Assembly (NCBI RefSeq): GCF_004134825.1
Contig: NZ_SDPN01000014.1
Coordinates: 1 to 64,000, forward strand
DNA: 64,000 nt
DNA from: Agromyces albus
GTDB lineage: Bacteria; Actinomycetota; Actinomycetes; Actinomycetales; Microbacteriaceae
Direction: 5' to 3'
Part shown: positions 1-8,552 of the stretch, one piece after another
Layout of the letters: the number at the start of each line of letters is the position of its first letter
Numbering within the stretch: the first letter of the stretch is position 1
Made by a program: the position numbers and the translations under genes
Notes under the pieces: generated by a model
Database searches by the model: none
What the model was told of the DNA's origin: nothing
What the model saw: the letters and a program-made list of their open reading frames with translations, nothing else

Positions 1-665
1 TGGGCGTACAGCGTGTCGAGGGCGGCCTGCTGCTCGGCGACGCGTGCGGCGGCGGCCTCGTGCGCGATGCGTGCGGCCTCGGCCGTGGCGGAGGCCTCGC
101 GTGCGAGGCGGGCTCGCTCTCGTTCGGCGACCTCGGCTTGCGCGCTGAGCGCCGCCGCGTCCGCTTCGGCGGCGCGCGCTCCATCGACGACCGAGCCGTA
201 GACATTCGTCAGTTGCGCCGCTCGTGAGAGGCCGATGAGCAGATCGTGGTCGTCGTCGGGTCCGAACAGGAGCCGCAATGTGACATCGGCGCCGCCTGAT
301 CTCGCGAGCACGGCGCCGACCCTGGCGAGCTGCCGCGCGGCCGAGACGGCTTCGGCCTCGGCAGCATCGGCGCTCACGCGCATCGTCTCGGCGCGTGCCG
401 AGGCGTCCGCGTGCGCGGACTCGGCCGCTGCGGATGCGGCCGCCGCGGCGACGGCAGCATCGCCGAGTCGGCCGGACTCGGCCTCGAGCTCGTCGACGAA
501 CGCCGTGATGCGGCTCGCCTCGGCTTCACGTGACGCGACGTCGCGCTTGGCGGACTCCACTTCCTCCCAGCTCGGATACTCCTCGGCGAAGGCGGCGATG
601 GGCACGGTGAGGGTCGTCGCGAGCACCACCGCGAGTCCTGCCAGCACACGAATCCCGGTTCGCAT
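1..665 (-). CDS. Secreted coiled-coil protein, probable N-terminal part of a cell-wall hydrolase (partial)
   Basis: The reading frame is open from an ATG at 665 to the window edge (about 221 codons, C-terminus missing). It begins with a Sec-type signal peptide: MRTGIR, a hydrophobic stretch of about 17 residues, then AFA-EE as a likely cleavage site. The rest is a long Ala/Glu/Arg-rich helical region with heptad-like spacing, interrupted by a short globular-looking stretch (LRLLFGPDDDHDLLIGLSR). Secreted actinobacterial proteins of this layout often carry an NlpC/P60 or M23 peptidase domain at the C-terminus. That domain would lie outside the window, so peptidoglycan hydrolase is an inference. 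A purine-rich GGGGTGGGG sits directly before the start. Confidence 0.6.
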   Translation of the reverse strand, partial: MRTGIRVLAGLAVVLATTLTVPIAAFAEEYPSWEEVESAKRDVASREAEASRITAFVDELEAESGRLGDAAVAAAAASAAAESAHADASARAETMRVSADAAEAEAVSAARQLARVGAVLARSGGADVTLRLLFGPDDDHDLLIGLSRAAQLTNVYGSVVDGARAAEADAAALSAQAEVAERERARLAREASATAEAARIAHEAAAARVAEQQAALDTLYA

Positions 666-744
666 CCCCACCCCCCTCGGGCCACGCGAGTCTACCCACC
701 TGCGGCGGAGCGTTCGTTCGGACACGCAGCGTAAACTCGGGCCG

Positions 745-1920
745 GTGCGAGTGAAGCGAACGGCGGCGCTGCCGTTCCTGGTGACGGCGGTGCTCATCGG
801 CGTGGCCGCGTGCGCGGGCGGTGCGCCGGCACCGTCACCCGAATCGAGGGCGCCCGCGCCCTCTGCGACGGCGACGCCGACGCCGACCCCAATCGATCCG
901 ATCGCCGCTTGGGTCGACGAGCGGATGTCGCAGCTCACGCTCGAGCAGAAGTCCGCCGCATTGCTCATGCTGCATGCACCGGGCACCGACCCTGCGCCCC
1001 TCCGCGCGCTCGTCGACGCCGGTGCATCCGGACTCATCCTGATGGGCGACAACATCCCCGCCACGCCGGCCGAACTCGCCGCGCTCACTGCGGCGCTCGA
1101 GGTCGACCCCGAAGCCCCGCCGCTCATCGGCATCGACGAGGAGGGCGGTGAGGTGCAGCGGCTCCATTGGGACGACGCGGCGAGCGCCGAAGGCCTGCGA
1201 GCAGCCCCTCCCGCAGCGTCGCGCGACGCGTTCTCCTTACGCGCCCGCTACCTCGCCGACGGCGGGATCTCGGCGAACTTCGGCATCGTCGCCGATGTCA
1301 CGGCGGATCCCGGCTCGTTCATCTTCGGCCGCGTCCTCGGCACCGATCCGGCAGGCTCTGCCGACCGCGTCGCCGCGGCGGTCGAGGGGGAGCGCGGAGT
1401 CGTCGCGAGCACGCTCAAGCACTTCCCTGGCCATGGCGCTGCGCCCGGCGATTCGCACCTGAGCGTTCCGAGTGCGCCGCTCACGATCGACGAGTGGCGC
1501 GCGGGCCCTTCCCTGCCCTTCCAGTCGGGAATCGACGCCGGCGCCGAGATGGTCATGACGGGCCACCTGGCCTATCCCGCGATCGATGCCGCCCCGGCCT
1601 CGCTCTCCCTGGAGTGGCATCGGATCCTTCGAGACGATCTCGGCTTCGACGGCATCGTCGTCACCGACGACATGCTCATGCTGCAGCACAACGGCTTGCC
1701 CGAGTTCGCCGATCCGGGCGAGAACGCCGTGCGCGCCGTCGCGGCGGGTGCCGACCTGCTGCTGTACGTGCTGCCGGCGGATCCAGCTGAATTCGGCATC
1801 TCGGTGTCGTCCCTCGCCGGTGCGATCGCCGCGGCCGTGCAGAACGGCCGCATCAGCGAGGAGCGCCTCGATGACGCTGTCACGCGCGTGCTCACGATGC
1901 GGCGAGCGCTCTCAACCTGA
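745..1920 (+). CDS. Glycoside hydrolase family 3 lipoprotein, NagZ-like beta-N-acetylhexosaminidase
   Basis: This 391-aa protein starts with a lipoprotein signal (VRVKRT, hydrophobic core, lipobox V-A-A-C with Cys23), then a Ser/Pro/Thr linker and one GH3 catalytic domain. Visible family motifs are the KHFPGHG loop followed by GDSH (the Asp-His pair used by NagZ-type enzymes) and VTDDM, whose first Asp is the expected nucleophile. The likely role is removal of N-acetylglucosamine from cell-wall fragments at the outer face of the membrane; substrate is not proven. I chose GTG 745 because TAAACT at 732-737 ends 7 nt upstream, which fits a leaderless start; GTG 751 is an in-frame alternative. 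The much longer open frame upstream is a shadow of the opposite-strand gene. Confidence 0.85.
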   Translation: MRVKRTAALPFLVTAVLIGVAACAGGAPAPSPESRAPAPSATATPTPTPIDPIAAWVDERMSQLTLEQKSAALLMLHAPGTDPAPLRALVDAGASGLILMGDNIPATPAELAALTAALEVDPEAPPLIGIDEEGGEVQRLHWDDAASAEGLRAAPPAASRDAFSLRARYLADGGISANFGIVADVTADPGSFIFGRVLGTDPAGSADRVAAAVEGERGVVASTLKHFPGHGAAPGDSHLSVPSAPLTIDEWRAGPSLPFQSGIDAGAEMVMTGHLAYPAIDAAPASLSLEWHRILRDDLGFDGIVVTDDMLMLQHNGLPEFADPGENAVRAVAAGADLLLYVLPADPAEFGISVSSLAGAIAAAVQNGRISEERLDDAVTRVLTMRRALST

Positions 1921-1930
1921 GTCGTATCTG

Positions 1931-1950
1931 GGTATCGGGAATACCTCCCG
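1931..1950. promoter_or_regulatory. Nested inverted repeats upstream of yceI
   Basis: GGTAT-CGGGA-ATACC (1931-1945) overlaps CGGGA-ATACC-TCCCG (1936-1950), so the same bases belong to two perfect 5-bp-arm palindromes. They lie 68 bp upstream of the YceI start in a 97-bp gap. The 12-bp palindrome GGCCGATCGGCC follows at 1974-1985. A regulator site or a weak terminator of the GH3 gene are both possible. Confidence 0.35.
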
Positions 1951-2017
1951 GATTCATGTGTTTGCATGTGTGTGGCCGATCGGCCGCGCGACATCGACCT
2001 GGAGAGAGACCGCACTT

Positions 2018-2581
2018 ATGACGAGCACCGCTCTGACGACCGAGATCCCCGGCTACAAGGCTGGCACCTGGAAGATCGACACCGCGCACAGCGAGGTCGC
2101 CTTCAGCATCCGCCACCTCATGATCAGCAAGGTGAAGGGCAAGTTCGAGCGCTTCGACGCGACCTTCGTGACCGGTGAGAACCCGCTCGACTCGACCGTG
2201 ACCGCGTCGGCCGAAGTGGCCTCGATCAGCACGAACGATGCGGCCCGCGACGGGCACCTCCGCACGGGAGACTTCTTCGACGCCGAGACGTACCCGACGA
2301 TCGACTTCGTGTCGACCGGCGTTCGCGTCGACGACGGCGACTTCAAGGTCGACGGCGATCTCACGATCCGTGGCGTCACGAAGCCCGTCACGTTCGACTT
2401 CGACTTCGGCGGCTTCGGCGGCGACCCCTGGGGCAACTACAAGGGCGGCGCGACGGCGAAGACCGTCATCAACCGCGAGGACTTCGGGCTCACCTACAAC
2501 GCGGCCCTCGAAACCGGCGGCGTGCTCCTCGGCGAGACCGTGACGATCACCCTCGAGCTGCAGGCCGCGCTCGAGCAGTAA
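2018..2581 (+). CDS. YceI family polyisoprenoid-binding lipocalin-like protein
   Basis: This 187-aa protein matches the YceI family along its whole length: GTWKIDTAHSEVAFSIRHLM near the N-terminus, the central DGHLRTGDFF-DAETYPTI motif, and a C-terminal beta-rich half ending in LLGETVTITLEL. YceI proteins form a lipocalin-like barrel that binds a long isoprenoid chain. Many are periplasmic, but no signal peptide is visible here, as is usual for actinobacterial members, so the protein is probably cytoplasmic. Physiological role is unknown; some relatives respond to acid, base or oxidative stress. ATG 2018 is preceded by GGAGAGAG at 2001-2008. Confidence 0.9.
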   Translation: MTSTALTTEIPGYKAGTWKIDTAHSEVAFSIRHLMISKVKGKFERFDATFVTGENPLDSTVTASAEVASISTNDAARDGHLRTGDFFDAETYPTIDFVSTGVRVDDGDFKVDGDLTIRGVTKPVTFDFDFGGFGGDPWGNYKGGATAKTVINREDFGLTYNAALETGGVLLGETVTITLELQAALEQ

Positions 2582-2592
2582 ATCCACGCCAT

Positions 2593-2629
2593 CGAACGGG
2601 CGGTCTCGCAGGTCGGGGCCGCCCGTTCG
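2593..2629. terminator. Bidirectional rho-independent-type terminator
   Basis: An 11-bp perfect stem (CGAACGGGCGG at 2593-2603, its complement at 2619-2629) with a 15-nt loop lies between the convergent ends of yceI (2581) and the winged-helix gene (2637). Like many high-GC actinobacterial terminators it has no clear U-tract. Confidence 0.7.
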
Positions 2630-2636
2630 CATGCCC

Positions 2637-3746
2637 TCACGCTCGTGCGGTGATCTCGCCGAGTTCGAGTCCCCAGAAGCGGGTCCACTCACCGAACGCC
2701 CGGCGATAGGCCGATGCCTCGATGGCGGATGTCGCGTCGAAGCCGGAGAGCGTGACGGCCTGCGCGCCGCGACCAGGTGTTCGCTTCCACGTGCCGACGA
2801 CGCGGCCGCTCGAGACGAGTATCGGCTGGAAGACGCCGTTTGCACCCGGAACGACGCTCGTGGCATGCGCCGGATCGCACACCGCGGTGCGATCGGCGTA
2901 GCCGAGGAAGTACTCGTCGAACGCGGCGAGGGCCAGCCTGCTCCGCACGCGCGGTGTGTCGGAGTGGGCGTCGGCCGGCCATCCGGCGTCGGCAGCGACG
3001 AAGCGTTCGTCGTCGAACGGGGTGACGGCGTCTCCGGCGGTGAGGAGGCCGACGCGAGCGTCGCCGAGCGTCAGGCCGCTCCACCACGCGAAGTCGCGAA
3101 CGGTCGCCGGCCCGTGCCCGGTGACGTACGCGACGAACATGGCCGCGAGCGTCTGATCGCGGTCGGTATGCGGGGCCTTGTCGGGTGCCCACTCGTCGAG
3201 CAGCACGAGTCGCTGCCCACGAGCCTCGGTGGGGCCCCAGCAGACCACCGCGTCGTTGGCGAGCCACCAGATGAGGTGATAGCCGCGCTGGCCGGCCGTC
3301 TCGATGCCGGCGGCATTCCATGCCGCTTGCAATTCATCGCGTGAGCGCGAGGCACCGCCCGCGAGCTCCGTCTCGGCGACGGCGCGGGCGGACCGGTAGA
3401 CGCCATCGTCGAGCTCGAGCTGCCGATGGCGCGTCGCCGCGCGCTGCAGCTCCCGTGGGCCGGTGATCGAGAGGATCGGGCGCAGCGACGTGGTCGGCAG
3501 CAGATGGAGCGTGCCTCGCATCGGCCAGGACCGCACGATCTCGCGGGAGGCGATCGCCGCATCGACATCGGCGGCGACCGAGCCGGGCACTCGCGCCCCG
3601 ATCACCCATTTCGCGGCGGTGAAGTCCTGCGCCTGTATGGCGCCGAGCCTCGTGACCGCGGCGGTGACCGACGGCAGGCCGCTCCGCAGCCCGTGAGCGT
3701 CGAGGCGGGCGGCGCGAACACGGGCGTCGCTGGCGAGCTTCGGCAT
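2637..3746 (-). CDS. Winged-helix DNA-binding domain protein, HTH_42 / AlkX-AlkZ superfamily
   Basis: This 369-aa protein fits the winged-helix DNA-binding domain family (HTH_42), a group related to the DNA glycosylases YcaQ/AlkZ. Typical features are LGAIQAQDFTAAKWVIGARV near residues 35-55, the motif RSWPMRGTLHLL, a central QRGYHLIWWLANDAVVCWGP and a C-terminal FDEYFLGYADR. By family knowledge it may bind or repair DNA crosslinks or abasic sites, but many members are uncharacterised and I would not assign an activity. The start is ATG 3746 (MPKLAS); a longer upstream frame lacks the family's sequence. It converges with yceI. Confidence 0.75.
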   Translation of the reverse strand: MPKLASDARVRAARLDAHGLRSGLPSVTAAVTRLGAIQAQDFTAAKWVIGARVPGSVAADVDAAIASREIVRSWPMRGTLHLLPTTSLRPILSITGPRELQRAATRHRQLELDDGVYRSARAVAETELAGGASRSRDELQAAWNAAGIETAGQRGYHLIWWLANDAVVCWGPTEARGQRLVLLDEWAPDKAPHTDRDQTLAAMFVAYVTGHGPATVRDFAWWSGLTLGDARVGLLTAGDAVTPFDDERFVAADAGWPADAHSDTPRVRSRLALAAFDEYFLGYADRTAVCDPAHATSVVPGANGVFQPILVSSGRVVGTWKRTPGRGAQAVTLSGFDATSAIEASAYRRAFGEWTRFWGLELGEITARA

Positions 3747-3885
3747 GCCCCGAGTCTGGCGGATGCCGGTGACATCCGTCGCCCGCCGTACAGCTGCCGT
3801 CGATGTTCGGCTGCCCCGGAACGATAGACTGGGAGGCTGTGCCGCTCGGCACGCCATCCCACACCCGTCGCTCCGGAGGATTCCC

Positions 3886-5484
3886 GTGCTCGCCGTCCAT
3901 GATCTCGAGATCCGCATCGGCGCACGAGTGCTCATGGAGCACGTCGACTTCCGCATCTCCCCGGGCGACAAGGTCGGCCTCGTCGGCCGAAACGGCGCCG
4001 GCAAGACCACACTCACGAAGACCCTCGCCGGCGAAACCCTGCCGACCGGCGGCCGCATCGATCGCGGCGGCGAGATCGGCTACCTCCCGCAGGATCCGCG
4101 CTCGGGCGACCCCGAGATGCTCGCCCGCACGCGCATCCTCGACGCCCGTGGTCTCGGATCGCTCGTGCTCGGCATGCACGAGGCCTCGATGCAGATGGGC
4201 AGCGACGACGCGGCCGTCGCCGAGCGCGCGATGAAGAAGTACGGCAACCTCACCGACCGCTTCACGGCGCTCGGCGGGTATGCCGCCGAGGCCGAGGCCG
4301 CTTCGATCGCCTCGAACCTGAACCTGCCCGATCGCATTCTCGACCAGCCGCTGAAGACGCTCTCGGGCGGCCAGCGCCGGCGCATCGAGCTCGCCCGCAT
4401 CCTCTTCTCCGACGCCGAGACGATGATCCTCGACGAGCCGACGAACCACCTCGACGCCGACTCGGTCGTGTGGCTCCGCGAGTTCCTCAAGGGCTATCGG
4501 GGCGGCGTCATCGTCATCAGCCACGATGTCGAGCTCGTCGGCGAGGTCGTGAACCGCGTGTTCTACCTCGATGCGAACCGCTCGATGATCGACGTCTACA
4601 ACATGGGCTGGAAGCACTACCAGCGCCAGCGCGCGGCCGACGAGGAGCGACGAAAGAAGGAGCGCGCGAACGCCGAGAAGAAGGCCGGCGTCCTGCAGCT
4701 GCAGGCCGCGAAGTTCGGCGCGAAGGCCTCGAAGGCCGCCGCGGCGCACCAGATGGTCGCTCGAGCCGAGAAGCTCCTCGCGGGCCTCGACGAGGTGCGC
4801 GCCGTCGACCGCGTCGCGAAGCTGCGCTTCCCGACGCCTGCGCCGTGCGGCCGCACCCCGATCACTGCGAGCGACCTCTCGAAGAGCTACGGCTCGCTCG
4901 AGATCTTCACCGCTGTCGACCTCGCGATCGACCGCGGGTCGAAGGTCGTCATCATCGGACTGAACGGTGCCGGAAAGACGACCCTGCTCCGCATCCTCGC
5001 AGGGGTCGACCAGCCCGACACGGGCGTCGTCGAGCCCGGCCACGGACTCCGCGTCGGCTACTACGCCCAGGAGCACGAGACCCTCGACGTGCAGCGCAGC
5101 GTGCTGCAGAACATGGTGAGCGCGTCACCGAACCTCACCGAGACCGAGGCGCGTAAGGTGCTCGGATCCTTCCTGTTCACAGGTGACGACGTGCACAAGC
5201 CCGCCGGTGTGCTCTCGGGCGGCGAGAAGACGCGTCTCGCCCTCGCGATGATCGTCGTCTCAGGTGCGAACGTGCTGCTCCTCGATGAGCCGACGAACAA
5301 CCTCGACCCCGCGAGCCGCGCCGAGATCCTCGACGCGCTCGCGCACTACGAAGGATCCGTGGTGCTCGTGAGCCACGACCCGGGCGCGGTCGAGGCACTG
5401 AACCCCGAGCGCGTGCTCATCATGCCCGACGGCACCGAAGACCACTGGAGCAGTGAGTACCAGGAGCTCATCGAGCTGGCTTGA
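3886..5484 (+). CDS. ABC-F family ATPase
   Basis: This 532-aa protein has two ABC domains in one chain and no membrane segment. Domain 1 has Walker A GRNGAGKTT, signature LSGGQRRR and Walker B MILDEPTNHLD. A charged, Lys/Arg/Glu-rich linker of about 80 residues follows. Domain 2 has [17 protein letters not shown] and LLLDEPTNNLD. This is the ABC-F plan: cytoplasmic proteins that act at the ribosomal E site as translation factors or antibiotic-protection proteins. It resembles the widespread housekeeping actinobacterial type rather than a dedicated resistance protein; that distinction is inference. GTG 3886 is preceded by GGAGGA at 3875-3880. TAGACT at about 3824-3829 could be the -10 of a leadered transcript. 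Confidence 0.9.
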   Translation: MLAVHDLEIRIGARVLMEHVDFRISPGDKVGLVGRNGAGKTTLTKTLAGETLPTGGRIDRGGEIGYLPQDPRSGDPEMLARTRILDARGLGSLVLGMHEASMQMGSDDAAVAERAMKKYGNLTDRFTALGGYAAEAEAASIASNLNLPDRILDQPLKTLSGGQRRRIELARILFSDAETMILDEPTNHLDADSVVWLREFLKGYRGGVIVISHDVELVGEVVNRVFYLDANRSMIDVYNMGWKHYQRQRAADEERRKKERANAEKKAGVLQLQAAKFGAKASKAAAAHQMVARAEKLLAGLDEVRAVDRVAKLRFPTPAPCGRTPITASDLSKSYGSLEIFTAVDLAIDRGSKVVIIGLNGAGKTTLLRILAGVDQPDTGVVEPGHGLRVGYYAQEHETLDVQRSVLQNMVSASPNLTETEARKVLGSFLFTGDDVHKPAGVLSGGEKTRLALAMIVVSGANVLLLDEPTNNLDPASRAEILDALAHYEGSVVLVSHDPGAVEALNPERVLIMPDGTEDHWSSEYQELIELA

Positions 5485-5493
5485 CGGCCAGCA

Positions 5494-6324
5494 TCACCGC
5501 CGATCGAGGATCTCGTCCTCGATGTCGGCGTCGCCACGCTCGCGCTTCGGCTTGCGCGGCGGGGCGGGCGGGGCATCCGGTCCGGCTGCGAGCTCGGCGA
5601 CCGCCCTCCGCTCCTGGTTCGCCGACCACCCGAGTCCGATGAACCCGAGCAGGGCGAAGACGAACCACTGCAGGGCATACGACAGGTGCGGGCCCTCGTC
5701 GCGCACCGGGCGCGCCGCGGCGAGCGGCGGTTCATCGCTCTCCGCACGCGACTCGACGAGCACGCCGTACGCGCCCGTGTAGGTCGGCTCGTCGATGCGA
5801 GCGGCGAGCTCGTCGAGATCGATCGTCGCGAGCTCGATGCCCGTCGACGTGCGCCCGGCGATGCGATCCTCGCCGGCCTTCAGCCGCGCAGTGATCTCGA
5901 GGTGACCATCGGGCGGGGACGGCACGTCGCTCGGGCGCCCGTCGGGTGCTTGCGCGATCCATCCGCGATTCACCCAGAAGACACGCCCGTCATCGAGTCG
6001 GAACGGCGTGATCACCTCGAAGCCCGAGTTGCCCTCGAACGGGCGGTTGCGCACGACGACCTCTTCGTCGACGAGGTAGCTTCCCGAGAGCTCGACGACC
6101 TGCCAGCGCTGGTCGACGTCGAATTCGGCCGGGTCGGGCAGTGCCTCGGCGAGCGGCACGGGCTCGGCGTCGTAGTTCGCGTCGATCCTCGCCACCTCGG
6201 CGAGCGCCTCGGCGCGGCGGTTCAACTGCCAGGTGCCGAGCGCCGAGCACGCGACGGCGAAGACCACGGTGAGGGCGAGGTACCCGGCCCAGCGCGGCGA
6301 GCGGAGGAACGACCACGAACTCAC
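5494..6324 (-). CDS. SURF1 family cytochrome oxidase assembly protein
   Basis: This 276-aa protein has the SURF1 plan: an N-terminal transmembrane helix (residues about 12-32) followed by ALGTWQLNRR (the G-x-W-Q-x-x-R signature), a large extracytoplasmic domain with NRPFEGNSGFEV and WVNRGWI, and a second helix near the C-terminus beginning SYALQWFVFALLGF. A charged tail follows. SURF1 helps assemble heme-a-containing cytochrome c oxidase. The GTG start at 6324 overlaps the stop of the upstream gene in GTGA, so translation is probably coupled. It converges with the ABC-F gene with only 9 nt between stops. Confidence 0.9.
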   Translation of the reverse strand: MSSWSFLRSPRWAGYLALTVVFAVACSALGTWQLNRRAEALAEVARIDANYDAEPVPLAEALPDPAEFDVDQRWQVVELSGSYLVDEEVVVRNRPFEGNSGFEVITPFRLDDGRVFWVNRGWIAQAPDGRPSDVPSPPDGHLEITARLKAGEDRIAGRTSTGIELATIDLDELAARIDEPTYTGAYGVLVESRAESDEPPLAAARPVRDEGPHLSYALQWFVFALLGFIGLGWSANQERRAVAELAAGPDAPPAPPRKPKRERGDADIEDEILDRR

Positions 6325-6602
6325 GAATCACTCCTCGTGGCGGCATCCGGAATCGAACCGGCCTCGACGACGGTGTCGGATGCCGCGAACGGCTGCACCT
6401 CGACCGGGAACGAGCGCGCCTCGAGGAACTCGCGCAAGTACCCGACGTGCTCCTCGCACGCGAGCCACGTCTTCGATCGGTCGCCCGTGTGGATGCGCGG
6501 GTTGCGCCATTCGATGCGCCACGCGGCCGCTTCGCGGCATCCCGCGCGGGAGCAGGTTGCCTGTGCGAGCTCGCCGCCCACACCGCCGAGACCGCCGATC
6601 AC
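6321..6602 (-). CDS. Small Cys/His protein of unknown function
   Basis: This 93-aa protein is coupled on both sides: its GTG start at 6602 overlaps the DUF3099 stop (GTGA) and its stop overlaps the SURF1 start (GTGA). It has no membrane segment. The conserved-looking core is ATCSRAGC, then WRIEWRNPRIH, then WLACEEHVGYLREFL. The Cys-x4-Cys pair and the Cys-x2-His pair could bind a metal, giving a small zinc-finger-like fold. I do not recognise a characterised function. Its fixed place between DUF3099 and SURF1 suggests a link to membrane or respiratory assembly, but that is only context. Confidence 0.75.
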   Translation of the reverse strand: MIGGLGGVGGELAQATCSRAGCREAAAWRIEWRNPRIHTGDRSKTWLACEEHVGYLREFLEARSFPVEVQPFAASDTVVEAGSIPDAATRSDS

Positions 6603-6988
6603 CGGCCGCCTCGCTCGGCGTCGGGTTCCTCGTTCGCGTCGGGTGCAGCGGGCGTGGGCGCTTCGGCCGTCTTCGGTGCATCCGCCGTCGACGGCGCTTC
6701 GCCCGTGCCCGGAACCGCGCTCGGGCCCGGGGGAGTCGTCGGCACCAGGTTGCCAGGGCGGAGCACTTCCGGCGCGCGCGTCGGGCCCCCCACGTTCGCG
6801 AGCACGACCGCGATGTACGGCAGGAAGATCGCCCCGGCTGCGAACACCACGAGCCACCAACCCTGTGCGAAGAGCATCGCGACGATGCAGAGCACGCGGA
6901 TCGACATCGCGACGGAGTACTTGATCATGCGCGAGCGCCGCTCGGCCTCTGGCGAGGGCGGGAGCGTGGTGATCGACTGCTGCTTCAT
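6599..6988 (-). CDS. DUF3099 family small membrane protein
   Basis: This 129-aa protein matches the actinobacterial DUF3099 family. Residues 1-15 contain SITTLPPSP. Two adjacent transmembrane helices follow (about residues 24-43 and 48-66: ...RVLCIVAMLFAQGWWLVVFAAGAIFLPYIAVVLAN). The C-terminal half is a Pro/Ala/Glu-rich, low-complexity cytoplasmic or external tail. Function is unknown. It is the first gene of the three-gene set running to SURF1 and is divergent from fabG across 132 bp. ATG 6988 (MKQQSITT) is the only good start before the family sequence. Confidence 0.8.
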   Translation of the reverse strand: MKQQSITTLPPSPEAERRSRMIKYSVAMSIRVLCIVAMLFAQGWWLVVFAAGAIFLPYIAVVLANVGGPTRAPEVLRPGNLVPTTPPGPSAVPGTGEAPSTADAPKTAEAPTPAAPDANEEPDAERGGR

Positions 6989-7120
6989 GATGCTCGCCGT
7001 GGGTCGCTCGGCGTTCCTCCGCCTCAAGCCTACGCCGCTCAGCACGGGCGGATACCCGGGAATGGACGGCCGTATGCTGGGACGGGCCGATCGGCCGCAC
7101 GCACAGAAACGGAGTCCAGA

Positions 7121-7831
7121 ATGACGACGAGCCGCACCGTCCTCGTGACCGGGGGCAATCGGGGCATCGGGTTCGCGATCGCCGGCGAGTTCCTCGCACA
7201 GGGCCATCGTGTCGCCGTCACGGCGCGCTCAGGAGAGGGCCCCGAAGGCTCGCTCACGGTGCGGGCGGATGTCACGGATGCGGCATCGCTCGACCGGGCG
7301 TTCTCCGAGGTCGAGGCGGCGCTCGGTCCCGTCGAGGTCGTCGTGGCGAACGCCGGCATCACCCGAGACACGCTCCTGCTGCGCATGAGCGAAGACGAGT
7401 TCACGAGCGTCATCGACACCAATCTCTCGGGCGCGTTCCGTGTCATCAAGCGCGCGTCCAAGGGCATGCTGAAGGCCCGCTTCGGCCGGATCGTGCTCAT
7501 CTCGAGCGTCGTTGGCCTCTACGGATCGGCCGGCCAGGTCAACTACTCGGCGTCGAAGGCCGGTCTCGTCGGCATGGCCCGGTCGCTCACGCGTGAGCTC
7601 GGCGCCCGGAACATCACGACGAACGTCGTCGCGCCCGGCTTCATCGAGACCGACATGACCGACGAGCTGCCCGAGGCCCAGCAGGCCGAGTACAAGAAGA
7701 GCATCCCGCTCGGCCGATTCGCCTCGCCCGCCGAAGTCGCCAAGGTCGTCACCTGGCTGAGCGGCGACGACGCCGGGTATATCTCGGGCGCGGTGATTCC
7801 CGTCGACGGCGGACTCGGCATGGGCCACTAG
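7121..7831 (+). CDS. fabG: 3-oxoacyl-[acyl-carrier-protein] reductase, FabG/MabA-type SDR
   Basis: This 236-aa protein is a classical short-chain dehydrogenase: TGGNRGIG nucleotide-binding motif (residues 10-17), NAG (78-80), catalytic Ser129, Tyr142 and Lys146 (YSASK), and a C-terminal IPVDGGLGMGH typical of FabG/MabA. It should reduce beta-ketoacyl-ACP with NADPH in fatty-acid elongation. Other SDR substrates cannot be excluded by sequence alone, but the ETDMTDELP and PGFIETDMT region fits FabG. ATG 7121 has GGAGTCC upstream; TATGCT at about 7074 is a possible -10 with a leader containing the palindrome GGCCGATCGGCC (7085-7096). Confidence 0.85.
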   Translation: MTTSRTVLVTGGNRGIGFAIAGEFLAQGHRVAVTARSGEGPEGSLTVRADVTDAASLDRAFSEVEAALGPVEVVVANAGITRDTLLLRMSEDEFTSVIDTNLSGAFRVIKRASKGMLKARFGRIVLISSVVGLYGSAGQVNYSASKAGLVGMARSLTRELGARNITTNVVAPGFIETDMTDELPEAQQAEYKKSIPLGRFASPAEVAKVVTWLSGDDAGYISGAVIPVDGGLGMGH

Positions 7832-7865
7832 CGCGCCACGGGTTGGAATCGGATGTCGCAGCCGA

Positions 7866-7879
7866 CGGCCGATCGGCCG
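7866..7879. repeat. 14-bp perfect palindrome in convergent gap
   Basis: CGGCCGATCGGCCG lies between the stops of fabG (7831) and serB (7890). Its 12-bp core GGCCGATCGGCC also occurs at 1974-1985 and 7085-7096, all outside genes. It may act as a short bidirectional terminator here. Confidence 0.4.
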
Positions 7880-7889
7880 CCGGATGCCG

Positions 7890-8552
7890 CTATCCGCGAA
7901 GTCCGAGGAGTGCGAGAACGCCCGAGAGGTCGGGCCGGTCGATCGCGACGTGCGCGCGTTCGCGCACGATCGGCTTCGCACAGAACGCCACGCCGAGGGC
8001 GGCGCGTTCGAGCATGAGCAGGTCGTTGGCGCCGTCGCCCACCGCGACGGTGCGTCGCAGCGGGATGCCGCTGGCCGCCGCCCATTCATCGAGCGCGGCG
8101 GCCTTGCCGTGGGCGTCGACGATCGGGCCGTCGACTCGCCCGGTGAGGCGACCGCCGTCGACTTCGAGCCGATTGGCCCGGCAGAAGTCGAGCCCGAGGC
8201 GCTCGGCGAGCGGGTCGAGCAACTCATGGAAACCGCCCGACACCACGCCGATGCGCCCGCCCGCGGCGTGCACGCCGGCGATGAGCTCACCGAGGCCCGG
8301 CGTCGGCGTCATCCGCTCACGTGCCTCGGCGAGCACGGCGACATCGAGTCCCGCGAGCGTCGCAACGCGCTCCCGGAGGCTCGCGGCGAAGTCGAGTTCG
8401 CCCCGCATCGCGCGCTCGGTGACCAGCGCCACGTGCGCGAGGCTGCCGGCGGCTTCGGCGAGCAGCTCGATCGCCTCCTCACGGATGAGCGTGGAGTCGG
8501 CGTCGAGCACGACGAGCGGGCCGCTCGCGCGGCCCGGGGCGCCATCCGTCAC
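7890..8552 (-). CDS. serB: Phosphoserine phosphatase SerB
   Basis: This 220-aa HAD-superfamily protein has the PSP signature: VLDADSTLI with nucleophile Asp17 and acid Asp19, [20 protein letters not shown] and VSGGF (motif II Ser), [20 protein letters not shown] (motif III Lys), and [13 protein letters not shown] (Mg-binding Asp pair). It performs the last step of serine synthesis. No ACT domain precedes it, so it is the short form. The GTG start at 8552 overlaps the glgC stop in GTGA, so it is probably translated from the glgC transcript. No metabolic reason for this pairing is obvious. Confidence 0.9.
   Translation of the reverse strand: MTDGAPGRASGPLVVLDADSTLIREEAIELLAEAAGSLAHVALVTERAMRGELDFAASLRERVATLAGLDVAVLAEARERMTPTPGLGELIAGVHAAGGRIGVVSGGFHELLDPLAERLGLDFCRANRLEVDGGRLTGRVDGPIVDAHGKAAALDEWAAASGIPLRRTVAVGDGANDLLMLERAALGVAFCAKPIVRERAHVAIDRPDLSGVLALLGLRG

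Noticed and set aside
235-744. N-terminal extension of the GH3 frame
   Set aside because: It runs opposite the secreted coiled-coil gene, is Ala/Ser-rich shadow sequence, and would bury the lipoprotein signal in the middle of the protein.
1167-1790. Arg-rich frame inside the GH3 gene
   Set aside because: A +1 shadow typical of high-GC coding DNA; the GH3 motifs are in the other frame.
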